A program made the position numbers and the translations under genes. A DNA stretch of 64,000 nucleotides from Dipteris shenzhenensis. Lineage: Eukaryota > Polypodiophyta > Polypodiopsida > Gleicheniales. The stretch lies in the NCBI GenBank assembly GCA_047967505.1, contig CM106539.1; one strand, 5' to 3'. This document shows, piece after piece, positions 32,525 to 45,404 of this stretch; position 1 is the first letter of the stretch; each line of letters starts with the position of its first letter. Under the pieces are notes generated by a model, which was not told where the DNA came from, made no database searches, and was given only the letters and a program-made list of their open reading frames with translations.

Positions 32525-34065
32525 ATGGCGTTGCCCATGGCCTCCATCGCCTCTCCTCCATTGCCTGCTCGCCCAGCTCCGAGCTCCCTCTCCCGACATT
32601 GCCTTCCCCATTTCTTCTTCAAAAAGCTCACCTTTACTGCCTTCCCCGTCCATTGCTTGCGCCTCCGATGCCACCGATCCGATGAGGACCACCCCCCCCT
32701 CAAGCTTTCTCCCAGGATCCCGCACCGGCTTGATTGCAGAGACTCGCCGCCCGATCCTACTCCATGGCTGTCCAGCTTGGTATGTTGCACAATATGATTT
32801 CTTGTTTCCCTGGCAATTGAAAGCTTCGGTAGAGTTTCGTTGAAAGATGAAGAATGCAACACAATGCGGTTTTTAAACTATGGAATGGGTATCTTATTTG
32901 ATAATAGTTCAAATCTTTCCCAAGAATTGCGTTCTAAGAAACAAAATTCGGTGGAATGCCCGCTGTGAAACTATGGAACGAGGCAATGCAGTGCCCTGTT
33001 GAGTACACACACACACTAGAGAGAATGGGAGCGACGGAAGAAGACAAAGCTGATACTCCCACCTTCTTGGATCTGCGTTTTCAGGTTTCACACGTCTTCA
33101 GACCTGCCATATTCGACGCCTCGAAGCTAAGGGTTTTGTTTTTGGGCGTGGAGGTAGATGAACATCCGGAGCAGCTCCCTAGAATTTACACACTCACGCA
33201 CAGCGACATTACTGCCAAGCTCACGCTTGGCGTCTCTCAAAGCATCAATCAAGCTCAGGTACAAGAGATTTCTGTCAGCTGGGACTACCCAAATTACGGG
33301 CAACATGCGTATGAAGTTTCAGAGAAAGCTGTCTGTGACGCAACTTTCCCAGTCTTGCAGTTACAAGGCTGGTACAGGAGGCTTCAGAGAGATGACGTCG
33401 TGGCAAAGTGGACGAAATGTCAGGGATCGATGTCCCTTCAAGTGCATTGTCACATAAGCGGCGATCTCTGGTTTCTTGATGCGATTGCTCAGTTAAGATT
33501 CTACATTTTTAGAAGGGAACTTCCGGTGGTAAGTAATTGCTAAGATGATCGAGCTGAGAGTACGTTTTATGCTCAAAACCAATTTAGAAGTTGTGCCTGC
33601 ACGTATCTTTGTCGAAGGATTGGCTTGTCTGTCAATCTATGCAGGTGTTGGAGGCATTCCGGCATGGGGATGGAGCTCTATTAAGGAAGCATCCAGGTCG
33701 CTATTATTCTGTATATTGCTCGTGTGTGTATCAATGCTACTGTTCTGTATATGAAGGCTAAGGCTAAGGCTTGCTACTTTACGTCTGTTCTGTATACTCC
33801 TATCTGTATCAATGTTACTGTTTTGTAAATTTAGGCTAAGGCTTGCTTCTTTACTTGCAATGCAATGTGGGTGCTTTCCTGTGGTGCTGAATGCCTGAGA
33901 TTGATACTGATGTGTGTATCAGAGCTGGAAGCTGCGCCAGTGTGGGTGCATTTTCACTCGAATGTGAAGGAGTTGAATCGGGTGGAGTGTTGGGGGCCGT
34001 TGGGAGGACAAGCCCATGCAACAGAGGCAGGGAAACACATGCAAACTCTTGCCAAGTTGAAGTGA
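32525..34065 (+). CDS. SGR: STAY-GREEN (Mg-dechelatase) homologue, five exons
   Basis: Proposed exons are 32525-32779, 33085-33258, 33361-33528, 33645-33696 and 33923-34065, all with GT-AG introns, giving 263 residues (family members are near 270). Residues 1-85 are rich in Ser, Pro, Arg and His and poor in acidic residues at the start, as in a chloroplast transit peptide. The conserved core begins VFRPAIFDASKLRVLFLG (about 89-106) and continues with YTLTHSDITAKLTLGVSQ (about 120-137), LQGWYRRLQRDDVVAKW, MSLQVHCHISG, FYIFRRELPV, VLEAFRHGDGALLRKHP and VWVHFHSNVKELNRVECWGP. Family members remove magnesium from chlorophyll a and so start chlorophyll breakdown in the plastid. The core keeps the LQRD segment of SGR. 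The C-terminus (GGQAHATEAGKH...) lacks the cysteine-rich motif of angiosperm SGR proteins, as in SGR-like proteins. No stop or frameshift is present. Introns are short (102-305 bp). Confidence 0.93.
33259..33360 (+). other. STAY-GREEN intron 2, open and in frame
   Basis: GTACAAGAG...CTTGCAG, 102 bp, a multiple of three and without a stop in the gene frame. Removing it joins INQAQ to LQGWY, which is continuous in family members. Retention would add 34 residues inside the conserved core. Confidence 0.85.
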
Positions 34066-34160
34066 TGCAAAGATTGAATGAATAAAGGGGCTGATTAACT
34101 CTTGCCAAGTTGAATTGATATGCAAAAACTGAATGAATGAAGGGGCTAAGAGAGTGGGGG
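34063..34160 (+). terminator. STAY-GREEN 3' end with polyadenylation signal
   Basis: AATAAA lies at 34081-34086, 15 bp after the stop. A 53-bp imperfect duplication (CTTGCCAAGTTGAA... at 34048 and 34101) spans the stop codon and the signal; the second copy has ATGAAGG where the first has ATAAAGG. Confidence 0.55.
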
Positions 34161-34165
34161 AGCAA

Positions 34166-34735
34166 GGCTACTTTTGTGGACTCACCAATTGTATGTGGGA
34201 TATATATGTAGGTGAAGATGATGGAGCTTGCTAAGAGGCCTGTCCAATGTGGAGTCCCATGTGACTGTTGTTTCCCTCAAGCTAGGCTTATTGCTCACTA
34301 GTACTATCCTTTGGGTAGCATTATCCTTCCCTAAAATGCTCCTTTTTCATCCTTTCCTTTTCAATAAACCTAATTAAGGCTTGGGAAGAGGTTCATCACA
34401 TGTGCGCTTAGTCTTTCCTCCCCTCACCAAAGCATCCCTCTCTCAACTCCACGCAAAATGGTTCTACTTATCGAGATGCCCCCGTGTCATCTTGCACCCA
34501 TCTTGGAAAAAAAATATATGAATACCTCAAATGCAAAAGTATAAGGTATCTCAAAGATGGAATGGACTTCCCATGTGAGGAGCATGTGAGATGCTCCTTC
34601 CATTGGGCTAGTAAAAAGACCTTTACTAATGGTGGGCGCAGCATGTAGGCTCTCCCATTTGGTCGATCCAACTTATAACTCATTTTTTGGCATACTTAGA
34701 TCCCTTAGGTCATTGGTGGAGACTTGAGTAAATTC
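34166..34735. other. Unassigned spacer downstream of STAY-GREEN
   Basis: Nothing recognisable is seen in either strand. Confidence 0.45.
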
Positions 34736-37277
34736 TGTGTGTGTGTGTGTGTTGTGTGTTTTTAAAATGAAAAACCTTTTAACAACACGGCACAGGAAGC
34801 TCAAATAAGGGTGGATAAAAAAATATTTATTATATGGGTGTTTATAAAACAAGAGTTGGTGCAAAAAATGTTGAATCCGTCAGGTAGTCCAAGTTTCGAT
34901 GTCAGGGTCCACTTACCTGCCACCATCCAAGAAAAACTAGGTGTTAGAACATCATAGTCTCAATTGGGTAGACAGGTAATGCTTGTATTCCCTAGTGTGT
35001 TATTGCTTTACCTAGGAACATAGATACCCATCTAGATTCACAAGTAAAATTTTGAAAATACCATGCCATATGTACAATTGGTGTCACAAATCTAGCATAA
35101 AAGGGATTCATCCACCACTAAAGTGTGTGAGACAATAAGGGGGGTACCCCACACCCTTACAAGAGAACAAAAAAGGAGGTAATCCATACCCTTAGATTAG
35201 ACCATCTCAACATTTAAATTAAATAATGAACCAAAGAGGAAAAAAAACCAAAGTCTAGAACAATTAATAAAAAATTGATTATAGAAAGATTTGGATAAAG
35301 CATTTAAATAAATCAGTTAAAAGAGATAAAGAAAATGATATGGATAAAGAAATTTATTAAATAAGGATATTTAAATGACTAAAGCAACTGAAATGGATAG
35401 TTAAGTAATTAGTTAAATAAGAAAAATCATGGAAAGAAGAAATAAATTTATAAAAGCTAAAGCAATCGATTGTCTTACTAAAATTGAATAGAATTATCAA
35501 GAAGAATAAAGTACTTATAATTTTGAACACCATCTTATACCAATGAGTTTCACCAAGGAGGATCTAAAGTTTAACCATCACAAAAGCATTTAATACATGT
35601 ATCTAAGTGAATAAATAAAGCACGACTAATTTGAATACAAGTATGTAGTATTGAAAAGGGCCATTGACTGAATGAATAAACCATGGTCACGGGTTATTTT
35701 TTAACAAATCTTATACCATTGTAGGAGGAAAAAATTAAACACAATGCAATCATATAAGCAATGAAAAGTAATGAAATAAATAAATAAAGTGACCCTTAAT
35801 AAACAATGGAATGAATGATAACAATCGGGAGATCTATGGTTACTATGGACACAAAAGTACATATATATATTAAATATTAAAGAAATCCTAAGAGACATTA
35901 AATTAAAGTAAAGGACAAAAAGGGGAATTTTTAACATTAAAAAAAAAAGGAACCTACAAGTATAAATAGATAAAATTAAAAAGAAACAAAAATCAAGAAG
36001 ACCAATCGAGAGCTAAAAAAGGAAGAGGAAATACACGACGTACAAAAGACTAAGCATACCTATGTTTACATAACTAAATAAGTAGCAAATAACCAAGTCA
36101 GCAAAGCACCATGCAAAAAGAATACGTCATTATGACCAGAAGCAATCGTGGAGCCATGAACAATCATGGAGCATGCAATAACATAGGGGAGTAAAGCAAC
36201 AGAAAAGAAGCACAGGGAATAGCAACATTGAAAGGGTCACATAATCCATCTAAACTACGATGAAGGGGGAGCGACCTTGTCAAAGGCGACATTTTTGTAG
36301 AAAGGGGGCCATAGAACCGATCGAACTAGCATGCAATAGTATAAGTTTACAATCTGAGCTTTTGTGATCATCACACGAACCAACAACTGACCAACTGTGA
36401 AGAAGAGTCACAGCAAAACTATTGTACTTGGTGCCAAGCAAGGTTAAACAAAGAAGCGAAGAAGTCACCAAAGGACGAAAGTAGCTTAAGCTAATCGTTT
36501 GGAAAGAGGGTAGGGACCAAGAAAGATACAGAGGGGCTCCTGCCATGGGTGCAAACCATGAGTAGACTATGGAGGAGCGGGGCTGCGGGGTTATAGTGCT
36601 ATAGACTCTAGAGGGTAGAAAATAATAAACAGGTTTGGCAATACTTATAAATAGGTAGGGTAGTTGGGTAGTCAGGGAGTCGGGTAGGTAGAGAGCTAGG
36701 GAGGCATGCGGTGAGGATTTTAGGATATTAAATAAGAGAAGGTCGGTTTATAAGGGTGTGGAGTCAGGAGAAAATAGAAATTAAGGAAACAATACGAATA
36801 GCAAGGAGAAAATTAAGAAGATTTCACATGATTAAAAAATTAAGGAAAAAATAATAAATAATTAAAGAAGACAAGAAATAATTAGGGAAAAATAAGGAAA
36901 AATAAAGGGGGATTTAAGGAAAAAGGTAACAGGAGAATTTTATGAAAAAAAAGAAAATATTTTAGAGATAATTGAAAAATGGAACAAATAGTTCAAAAAA
37001 AAAAGGGGGGAGGGATTAATAAGGAAAGTTTAAATGTAAGGGAAGAGAAAACATCATAGGAAAATTAAGGAAAAAAATATTTTATTAAAAAAATAAGGCA
37101 AATTAAGGAAAAATCAAGGAGAATAAAGAACCTAAGAAAGAAAAAAAAAAAGAAGAGAAAAATTAGGGAAGTACGGGAAATTAAAGATGGGTAGGGATGG
37201 GGGGAAAGGGGGGGGGACAGAGAAAAATGTAGGAAGGGGTAGAATGTGTGTGTGTGTGTGTGTTTGTGTGTGTGTGC
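34736..37277 (+). repeat. (TG)n-joined repeat family, unit 1
   Basis: The unit starts with (TG)n and TTTTTAAAATGAAAAACCTTTT. A conserved head (about 34865-35070) includes TCAGGGTCCACTTACCTGCC and GTAGACAGGTAATGCTTGTA. An AT-rich body follows, then a purine-rich tail of AGGAAAAATTAGGG-like words (about 36830-37240) and (TG)n at 37244-37276. It matches unit 2 over almost its whole length. No coding frame or known element family was recognised. Confidence 0.85.
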
Positions 37278-37709
37278 CTGCCCACCCTTACCCAAGGGGA
37301 CACCACATGCTGGGGGTAGGACACCCATGAAGCGGTGTCCTGCCCCACACCCAAAAAGAGGAAGCCTCTTATACGTATTTGCAAAAGGCCCTTATATCAT
37401 AAGTGTTTCCAGGTGGTTATTTCTTTTGTGATCATTTAGTTGTTGAATATAATTTGATGCATACGAAAAATTCCATAACTATCTTGAAACAATCATGCAC
37501 GATGCACAACGATTGCGTAGTTATGACATTTTCGACAAAAAGTAAAACCTGAAAGGGATAAGTCTTACCTCAAGAAGAGTTGTACAAGAACCTTATCCCT
37601 GGACAACCTGATAAGAGTTTAGCGAGCAACGTGGCACATGGCATGTGCCATGTGGTTAACCCGACCAAGGTTTACCAACATGGCACATGGTTAACCTTAA
37701 CAAGGTTTG
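37278..37709. other. Spacer between repeat units 1 and 2
   Basis: Single-copy in this window. It contains an imperfect inverted stretch GGCACATGGCATGTGCCATG near 37631-37650 and a repeated GGCACATGGTTAACC word. No gene is seen. Confidence 0.5.
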
Positions 37710-40368
37710 GGTGTGTGTGTGTTTAAAACAAAAAACCTTTTAACAACATCGCACACAAACCTCAAATAAGGGTGGATAAAATAATATTTATTATATGGGT
37801 GTTTATAAAACAAAAGTTAGTGCAAAAAATGTCGAATACATTGGGTAGTCCAAGTTCCGATGTCAGGGTCCACTTACCTGCCACCATCCAAGAAAAACTA
37901 GGTGTTAGAACATCATAGTCTCAATTGGGTAGACAGGTAATGCTTGTATTCCTTGGCATGTTATTGCTTTACCTAGGAATATAGACATCCATCTAGCTTC
38001 ACAAGTAAATTTTTGAAAATACCATGCCATATGTACAATTGGTGTCACAAATCTAGCATAAAGGGGATTCATGTGCCACTAAAGTGTGTGAGACAATAAG
38101 AGGGGTCCCCCACACCCTTACAAGAAAACAAAAAAGGGGGGTAATCCATACCCTTAGGTTAGACCATCTCAACATTTAAATTAAGTGATGAACCAAAGAG
38201 GAAAGAAACCAAATGACTAGGTCTAAAACAATTAATAAAAATTGATTATAGAAAGATTTGGATAAAGCATTTAAATAAATATAAATAAACAAGGAACACC
38301 AAAGGAAACAAATTAATTAGACCATTAAATAATTAAGCTACTTAAGGAAAATTGCATAAATTTTCATAAAGCGCTTGAAATAAAAAGAGGACTTATTTAA
38401 ATCAATTAAAAGAGAGAAAGAAAATGATATGGATAAAGAAATTTATTAAATAAGGATATTTAAATGACTAAAGCAATTGAAATGGATAAATCAATTAGTT
38501 AAATAAGGGAAATCATGGAAATAAGAAATAAATTTATAGAAGCTAAAGCAATCGATTGTCTTACTAAAATTGAATAGAATTATCAAGAAGAATAAAGTAC
38601 TTATAATTTTGAACACCATCTTATACCAACGAGTTTCACTAAGGAGGATCTAAAGTTTAACCATCACAAAAGCATTTAATACATGTATCTAAGTGAATAA
38701 ATAAAGCACGATTAATTTGAATACAAGCTATCTAGTATTGAAAAGGGCCATTGACTGAATGAATAAACCATGGTCACGGGTTATTTTTTAACAAATCTTA
38801 TACCATTGGAGGAGGAAAAAATTAAACACAATGCAATCATATAAGCAATGAAAAGTAATGAAATAAATGTATAAAGTGACCCTTAATAAACAATAGAACC
38901 AATGATAACAATCGGGAGATATATGATTACTATGGACACAAAAGTACATATATATATATTAAATATTAAAGAAATCCTAAGAGACATTAGAGGAATTTTT
39001 AACATAAAAAAATAAAGTAAAGGAACCTACAAGTATAAATAGATAAAATTAAAAAGAAACAAAAATCAAGAAAACCAATCGAGAGCTAAAAGAGGAAGAG
39101 GGAATACACGATGTACAAAAGACTAAGCATAACTATGTTTAAATAACAAAATAACCAAGTGAGCAAAGCACCATGCAAAAAGAACATGCCATTACGACCA
39201 GAAGCAATTGTGGAGCCATGAACAATCATGGGGCGTGCAATTTCATAATGCAGGGGAGTAAAGCAACGGAAAAGAAACATAGGGAATAGCAACACTGAAA
39301 GGGTCATAATGTAATCCACCTAAACTGTGATGAAGGGGGAGCGAACCCGTCAAAGACTCGACATTTTCGTAGAAAGGGGGCCATAAAACCGATCGAACCA
39401 GCACGCAAGAGTATAAGTTTACAATCTGAGCTTTCGTGATCATCACAAACCAACTGATCAACTGTGAACAAGAGTCACAAAAAAACTATTATACACGGCA
39501 GCAAGCAAGGTTAAACAAAGAAGCGAAGAAGTCACGAAAGAACAAAAGTAGCAAGCTAATCGTTTGGAGAGAGGGTAGAGACCAAGAAAGATACGAAGGG
39601 GTTGCTTCAACGGGTACAAACCGTGAGGAGTAGACTATGGAGAGCGGGGCTATGGGGTTATAGTGCTATAGACTCTAGACAGTAGAAAATAGTTGACGGG
39701 TTTGGCGGTACTTATAAATAGGTAGGGTATTCTGGCAGTCGAGGAGTTGGGTAGGTAGAGAGCTAGGGAGGCGTGCGGTGAGGATTTTAGGATATTAAAT
39801 AACAGAAGGTCGGTTTATAAGGGTGTGGAGTCGAGAGAAGAGTAGTCGGGAGCGGAGTTGGGAGAAAATAGAAATTAAGGAAACAATACGGATAGCAAGG
39901 AGAAAATTAAGATGATTTCACATGATTAAAAAATTAAGGAAAATGAGAAGAAATAAGGAAAAAATAATAAAAATTTAAAGAAGACAATAAATAATTGGGG
40001 AAAATTAAGGAAAAATAAAGGGGGATTTAAGGAAAAAGGTAACAGGAAAAATTTATGAAAAAACAAGAAAAGATTTTAGAGATAATAGAAAAATGGAACA
40101 AATAGTTCAAAAAAAAAAGGGGGGGGGATTAATAAGGAAAGTTTATAAGTAAGAGAAGAGAAAACATCATAGGAAAAATTAAGGGAAAAAATTTATTTTA
40201 AAAAAAAGGCAAGTTGAGGAAAAATCAAGGAGAATAAAGAACCTTAGAAAGAAAAAAAAAAAAGGAGAGAAAAATTAGGGAAGTGAGGGAAATTGAAGAC
40301 GGACAGGGAGGGGGGGAAACAGAGAAAAATGTAGAAAGGGGTAGAATGTGTGTGTGTGTCTGTGTGTC
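37710..40368 (+). repeat. (TG)n-joined repeat family, unit 2
   Basis: A direct repeat of unit 1 with the same head (about 37835-38050), body and purine tail (about 39890-40330), ending in (TG)n at 40346-40368. It differs by scattered substitutions and indels, including a stretch near 38280-38400 that unit 1 lacks. Confidence 0.88.
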
Positions 40369-41334
40369 TTTGTATTTCCCTTCTTGTAACCTTTCCCAAC
40401 ATTTAAGCCTTCCTGTTACATGCTTGCATCTCATTGTTCAATTGTATCCCCCTTACAGTAAACCTTGTTGAACCTTGTTAGCATGCCACTTATTCACGTC
40501 TAGAATGGCATAAATATATTGGATAGTTTTAAAGTGTTTTTCTTTGTAGACAATTTTGCACCATGTTTATCTTTAAGTGTTATGGCAAGCTATTTGTATC
40601 ATTGACGTATTTAATTAGTCTTGCTTGTAAACTGCATTTCCCTTGAGAAATTAGACTATCTTATATCTACCTACCCATTTCCCCCCAAGTAAGGATTTGA
40701 AAATTAACATAGGATAATGAAGTAATAAAAGGCATTTGGTTATTAAGAGTGTTTTCATAATTTTTGTGATGTGATTAATTAGGCCCATGTGTGGATTTGT
40801 TTCAAAATGACTCCTACTTGCAAAGCTTGTGGCTTTGAACTCATTCGTAGAATATCCCGCCACATTTTGATGTAGTTGAACCCATAGAGACTGTTGCACT
40901 AAAAATGCTCAGGGTTAGTAGTTAATAGTTTCATTCACTCTGACACTATGAATGCTTATTGCAATAATACTATGAATACTTATTGCAAAATAAATACTAT
41001 ATTGTCAAGGTAGGAGGTGCTTATCTAGTTGGATAGCAATTTTATTGTGTAAGATTGGATATATTCTATTCTTAAGAAGGTACATATACAGTGGTTAAAG
41101 CAAGAGGTGCTCATCTATTATAGCTAGCTTTTTTTGTTTTCCTTGTTAGTGTTTACTTTCCTTAGCCCAATCAATGGACTTATGGGCTTGGAAGTCTGCT
41201 AGTCACACTCTTGTAGGTCTAGTTGTTACTATAGAGAGAGACACCTACATACCAGGACAACTATGTGACAATATTGGAGAAACATTCTCAAGCCATTAAA
41301 AACTTTTTAAAAACATTAAAAAGTCAATAATTTT
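40369..41334. other. Unassigned AT-rich spacer
   Basis: Short imperfect duplications (for example ACTATGAATGCTTATTGCAAT / ACTATGAATACTTATTGCAAA near 40944-40990) but no gene or terminal repeats were seen. Confidence 0.45.
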
Positions 41335-41765
41335 AAATATTTTCAATGAGATGAATTGATTCACGAGCATTCCTCTAAGAGAATCACAGACCATATTAAA
41401 TGACTAGAGTGGTCCCAAGGCTAGCCTTGCACAAATACACTTCAATGAGATAAATTGATTTTCACAAGCACTTTGTTATAAGAATCATATACCATGTCAA
41501 AAGATTATTACTCCTGAGGATAGATTGCACAAACACACTTTAATGTGATGAGCATGGTGCCAGGGGAACTACAGATCATGTCAATAGACTCGAGTGCTCT
41601 AAAGGCTAGATTGTACAAATACTCTTCAATGAGATGAGTTGATTCTCATGAGCATTATCCAAGGGAACTAGAGACCATATCAAAAGACTCGAGTGCTCTT
41701 GAGGTTAGATTGCACAAACTCTTCAATGAAATGAATTGATTTTCACAAGCATTTTTCCAGAATTA
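41335..41765. repeat. 90-100-bp degenerate tandem repeat
   Basis: About four and a half units share TTCAATGAGATGAATTGATT, CACAAGCA, ACCATGTCAAAAGA and GAGTGCTC...GGCTAGATTGCACAAA, starting near 41342, 41440, 41530, 41627 and 41717. Confidence 0.8.
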
Positions 41766-42239
41766 AGATGCACAAGAGTAACAGGATACTAAAGCACAAT
41801 TTTATGTGTGCTACTAACTTACTAATGTGTAACCTCGAAGCATGTGCTAGCATTTAGACCTATGCACTAGAAAGATGAGGTATGAAAACACATTGATATG
41901 AGAACTACTCTTTTATATCTTTGTTAAAAGGATTGTAACACCTTGAGACATGTATCTAGTTTACTTTCTTGATGGTTTTGGTAAATAATAGACGTTGCTT
42001 CACACAAAAACCAAGATTACAAAATTGGATCGCACAAGGAACTTGAAAAAGAGTGAATATATTTCAAGGTCATCTTTACAAAATTGCATTCCAAATACAC
42101 ATGAACTCACAATAGAATGTCTCATATAATAGGTTTGTGTAAAATATCTGAAGGGACAAATGTGCCAGGGCCCACATCTGAAGTACCATGAGTGCTAGGT
42201 CATGCACCCTGGCTGTCCAAATTGTTCAAGTCTTTAATA

Positions 42240-43024
42240 TCAAAAGTATCAACATCATCTTCCACGTCTAAATCCCCAAAATTGGTTCTGTATTACTGGA
42301 GCTAAGCCTCTAGTGTGTGGACAGGTGCTCGTAACTCCTCAATCTCTTTGGCCTGTCTTGCGATCTCAACTTGCAAGTCCTCAACGGTAACACCTTGTGG
42401 ACGGCGGAGAGGTATGGTAGACATTGCTAGGTCAACTAGGTCATTGTGTGCCTATGGAGTCAATACACGAGGCCTCTGAGATGTCGGCTCTCTATTCTCA
42501 GTCCTTGCTTGCTTGCATTTGGTAGGACGTCCCTTTCTTGTTCCTGACAAGTGGTGTTTATCGGCCTAATCTACATGTGATGCAAGACATTATGGGCATA
42601 CACTTGCTAGGATGAAGTGCATGGGAATTTGTTGATTGTTCAGCATGTTCCCTTTAGCTTCTATGAATTGTTGGAGTAGAATATGCGTTAGATCCTTTTG
42701 TAGATCAGATAACTTGGGCTGTGAGTACTTATTTCTAGCATGCCCACTTGAAGAAACAGGGTGTTTCTTATGAATGAGCTTGGATAAAGACTGGCCACTT
42801 GTCAAAGAGATAGTGGCTCGCCTTGCATGGTATCATCATGTGGCAAACACACCTAATCTCTCCCTTCCAAACATCTCTCGTTGCTCATTCAAAATTGCTT
42901 GAGATTCAGTGTGATTCAGTTGCTTAGACAAATTGGACTCTTGAGACTCTAAATTGTCTTGTGGGCTTGGAACATCCTCAGAATGAGTATCTGTAGGCTC
43001 CTTTAGAAGTGTGTCCATAGACAC
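42240..43024 (-). pseudogene. Unrecognised degenerate ORF cluster with coiled coil
   Basis: Consecutive minus-strand frames 43024-42836 (Ser/Glu/Gln-rich), 42805-42590 (SDLQKDLTHILLQQFIEAKG) and about 42440-42240 (VTVEDLQVEIARQAKEIEEL, a heptad-like stretch, then an acidic end) suggest one broken protein of 200-260 residues. RKGRPTKCKQAR links the last two. No domain is recognised. It could be a decayed transposon accessory or gag protein, given the surroundings. Confidence 0.35.
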
Positions 43025-43059
43025 CTTGGGATGCTTCTATGTGGTTACATTCTCTCCCT

Positions 43060-45404
43060 CTGAGCTATATCAATCCTAAAATTCCACCTAAAAAATTATA
43101 ATAAACACATCAAGAACATGCGAATGTGATTAAAATCATGATAATTGCATTTAAGCACATCAAAGAATAGCAACATGACACTTATTACATTCAATCATAG
43201 CAACAAAACACTTATCACATTTCAAATTTTACAAAAATATTAAATTGCTGAACATGAGGACTCAATGATATACAAAAATGATCATGTTATGAGCCATGAT
43301 GTCACAAATTGTACAAACTGTCACAAACTGTACAAGGATGTATCATACATTTCCTAGTTCAAGTCCTTGGATGATGTATCAAACATTTGTTGGTCTAAGT
43401 CCTTGGTTGGGGGGTTGAGTTGCCAATTGCAGCTTGCTACAATATTAGAAACACTACAAAACTCTATTGTTGGTGGATGGCTACTCAAGTCTGTGTGCTT
43501 TCCTTGCAGTGCAAGTCATCACAACCCGAACGATCAAAGCTTGTGTAGGACTAGTATAAGTTGCTGGTACACAAATGCTTATGATCTTAAGAATGTGGTG
43601 GGACATTGCATACACATCTTGTACAATTAAAAAAGGTAGGGGATTAGTGTAAAGGCACTCCAGAGCTACGTGGTGAAATTTTTGATGAAAGTTATAACAC
43701 TCGTGGGACTGTTACTCTTCAATGCTAGATAATGCTTGTTGGTTCTCATCAGTGTCATCATTCCCCAATCACAAATGCCCAGATACACTTATTTGGATGA
43801 CTCAGAGAAATGTAGGATTAATTTTTACGCATGCAAATCATTATGTAGGACTTTATGTTGGTGCATGTAATAGACTTTGCATACAAGTTCACTCAGAAGA
43901 TAAAAAACATGTTGATGAATGCATAGAGCTCTAACATGAATTTTTGTGTCATCTCTATGTCTCGTTGGAGAGGTCTCTTTCCATCATGTCTAAGATAGGT
44001 CATCCATCTATCCAAATAATATCCATTCCAAAATGAGAATATTATCAATGGATTACTATCAGATACTAGACTTATAGCTGGATGATGACCGGGTGTATAG
44101 TGTCCCCCAAGCATGTCACTTTCGCCAATACTTTTTTGTGCAAATCCTTGGGTGTCTTGGAGAGCTTCAACACCTTGCAGGAATAAATCTTATTGGGACC
44201 AAATGAGGTGATGCAAATGTTGCACATGCTAAATTTCCATTTGTGCTAGTGCCCACAACTGCTGCTGTTGGTATGAATGGAACATCTCATCATTGGAGAA
44301 GCATGAGTACTGGTGCCCACAACTATTGCTGGTGTGAATCAAACATGTCATCGTTGGAGAAGTGCCAGTGTCGGTCATTGTGGCATTCTCGTTTCAATGA
44401 GATCATCATGGTGTTTTGGTGGCATTGCTAGTGGTGAAGGCAAGGGGGCTAAGGGTGCAAGTGTGGGCAAGTACGAAGGAGAGGGAAGCCTATCCAGATG
44501 TGCTGTAGGATGTGCAAAAGGTGTGAAATTAGGACGTGACCTCTTTGGGCAATGTGCAACAAATTATGAAACATAAGTTGGGATATGGGGATAGAGGGCA
44601 GTGGGGGACAATGTGCAACAAAGGAAGGTGGAACTACAAATTGTGAAGCATGAAGAACTTCAAGGAAAGAATGATGTAAAAAGGTGGGTTGTGGTGTATG
44701 TAATGGTGCTTGTGGGTGGCATGGCTATAGTGTCGCTTGTGAGTGTGGTTGTAGGGGATGCAATGGTTATGGCTATGGATGTGGGGGATGCAATGGTACT
44801 TAGGGACGTGGGTGCTAGGGATGTGGGTGTATTAGCGAAATGAAGGATGAGGCAACTCCCTTGCCTTTGAAGGCTCACCATGCATTCTTTATGTATGTGA
44901 CTCTAGCTTCTACGGTGGGACCCTCCCACTTTGTATCACAGGAAAGGATGTCTCGATCTTTCTGACTAAGACATCATTGATTCTCCAAGGCAAAGTTGTG
45001 CATGAATTGATCTCCAGATTGTGCTAAAAAAACATCTAGAAATCATTCACCCAAGGCCATCACTCCACCCTCAACCATCATCCTTATAAGATTTTGCATG
45101 CTGCTTTCACCATCATTCATGAAGAAGTTCATGTTCTTATTCTTTAGCACCTTTTTTTGAGCTTTATTGAGATCAGGATGATCAAGTCTTTTCTTCTCTC
45201 CCGTGTGAGCCATCATGCAATAAGGAAGTTGCACACAGTTCAATGCTAGCAAACAATGACAAATAACAAAGCAAGCGAATTTCATAGTTGCCCAAACTAC
45301 ATTTTGACTCATCTAAAAATAAAATCAAATCATAACAAATCTATTTATGAGACTTGTGAATGTGCAATGTTGCCTTATAACTGTCTATGTACATCTAATA
45401 CTAG
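43060..45404. other. Unassigned region with a 65-bp tandem duplication
   Basis: A tandem duplication beginning GTGCCCACAACT(G/A) lies at about 44249-44313 and 44313-44378. A GGGATGTGGG-rich stretch follows at 44750-44830. Short frames on both strands overlap and show no domains. Confidence 0.45.

Noticed and set aside
32956-33084. Start codon at 32956 for the STAY-GREEN protein
   Set aside because: The 43 codons before 33085 do not resemble the family and end in a good splice acceptor; exon 1 from 32525 supplies a transit-peptide-like start in phase.
37065-37328. Minus-strand frame rich in Ser, Pro and Phe
   Set aside because: It is derived from the purine-rich tail and (TG)n of repeat unit 1.
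34736-40368. Units 1 and 2 as the two LTRs of one large element
   Set aside because: Only about 430 bp separate them, no primer-binding site or purine tract lies at the joints, and further units occur in other arrangements including reverse.
42240-43024. CACTA transposase or gypsy gag assignment for the ORF cluster
   Set aside because: A coiled-coil stretch alone is not enough to choose a family; it is left as unrecognised.
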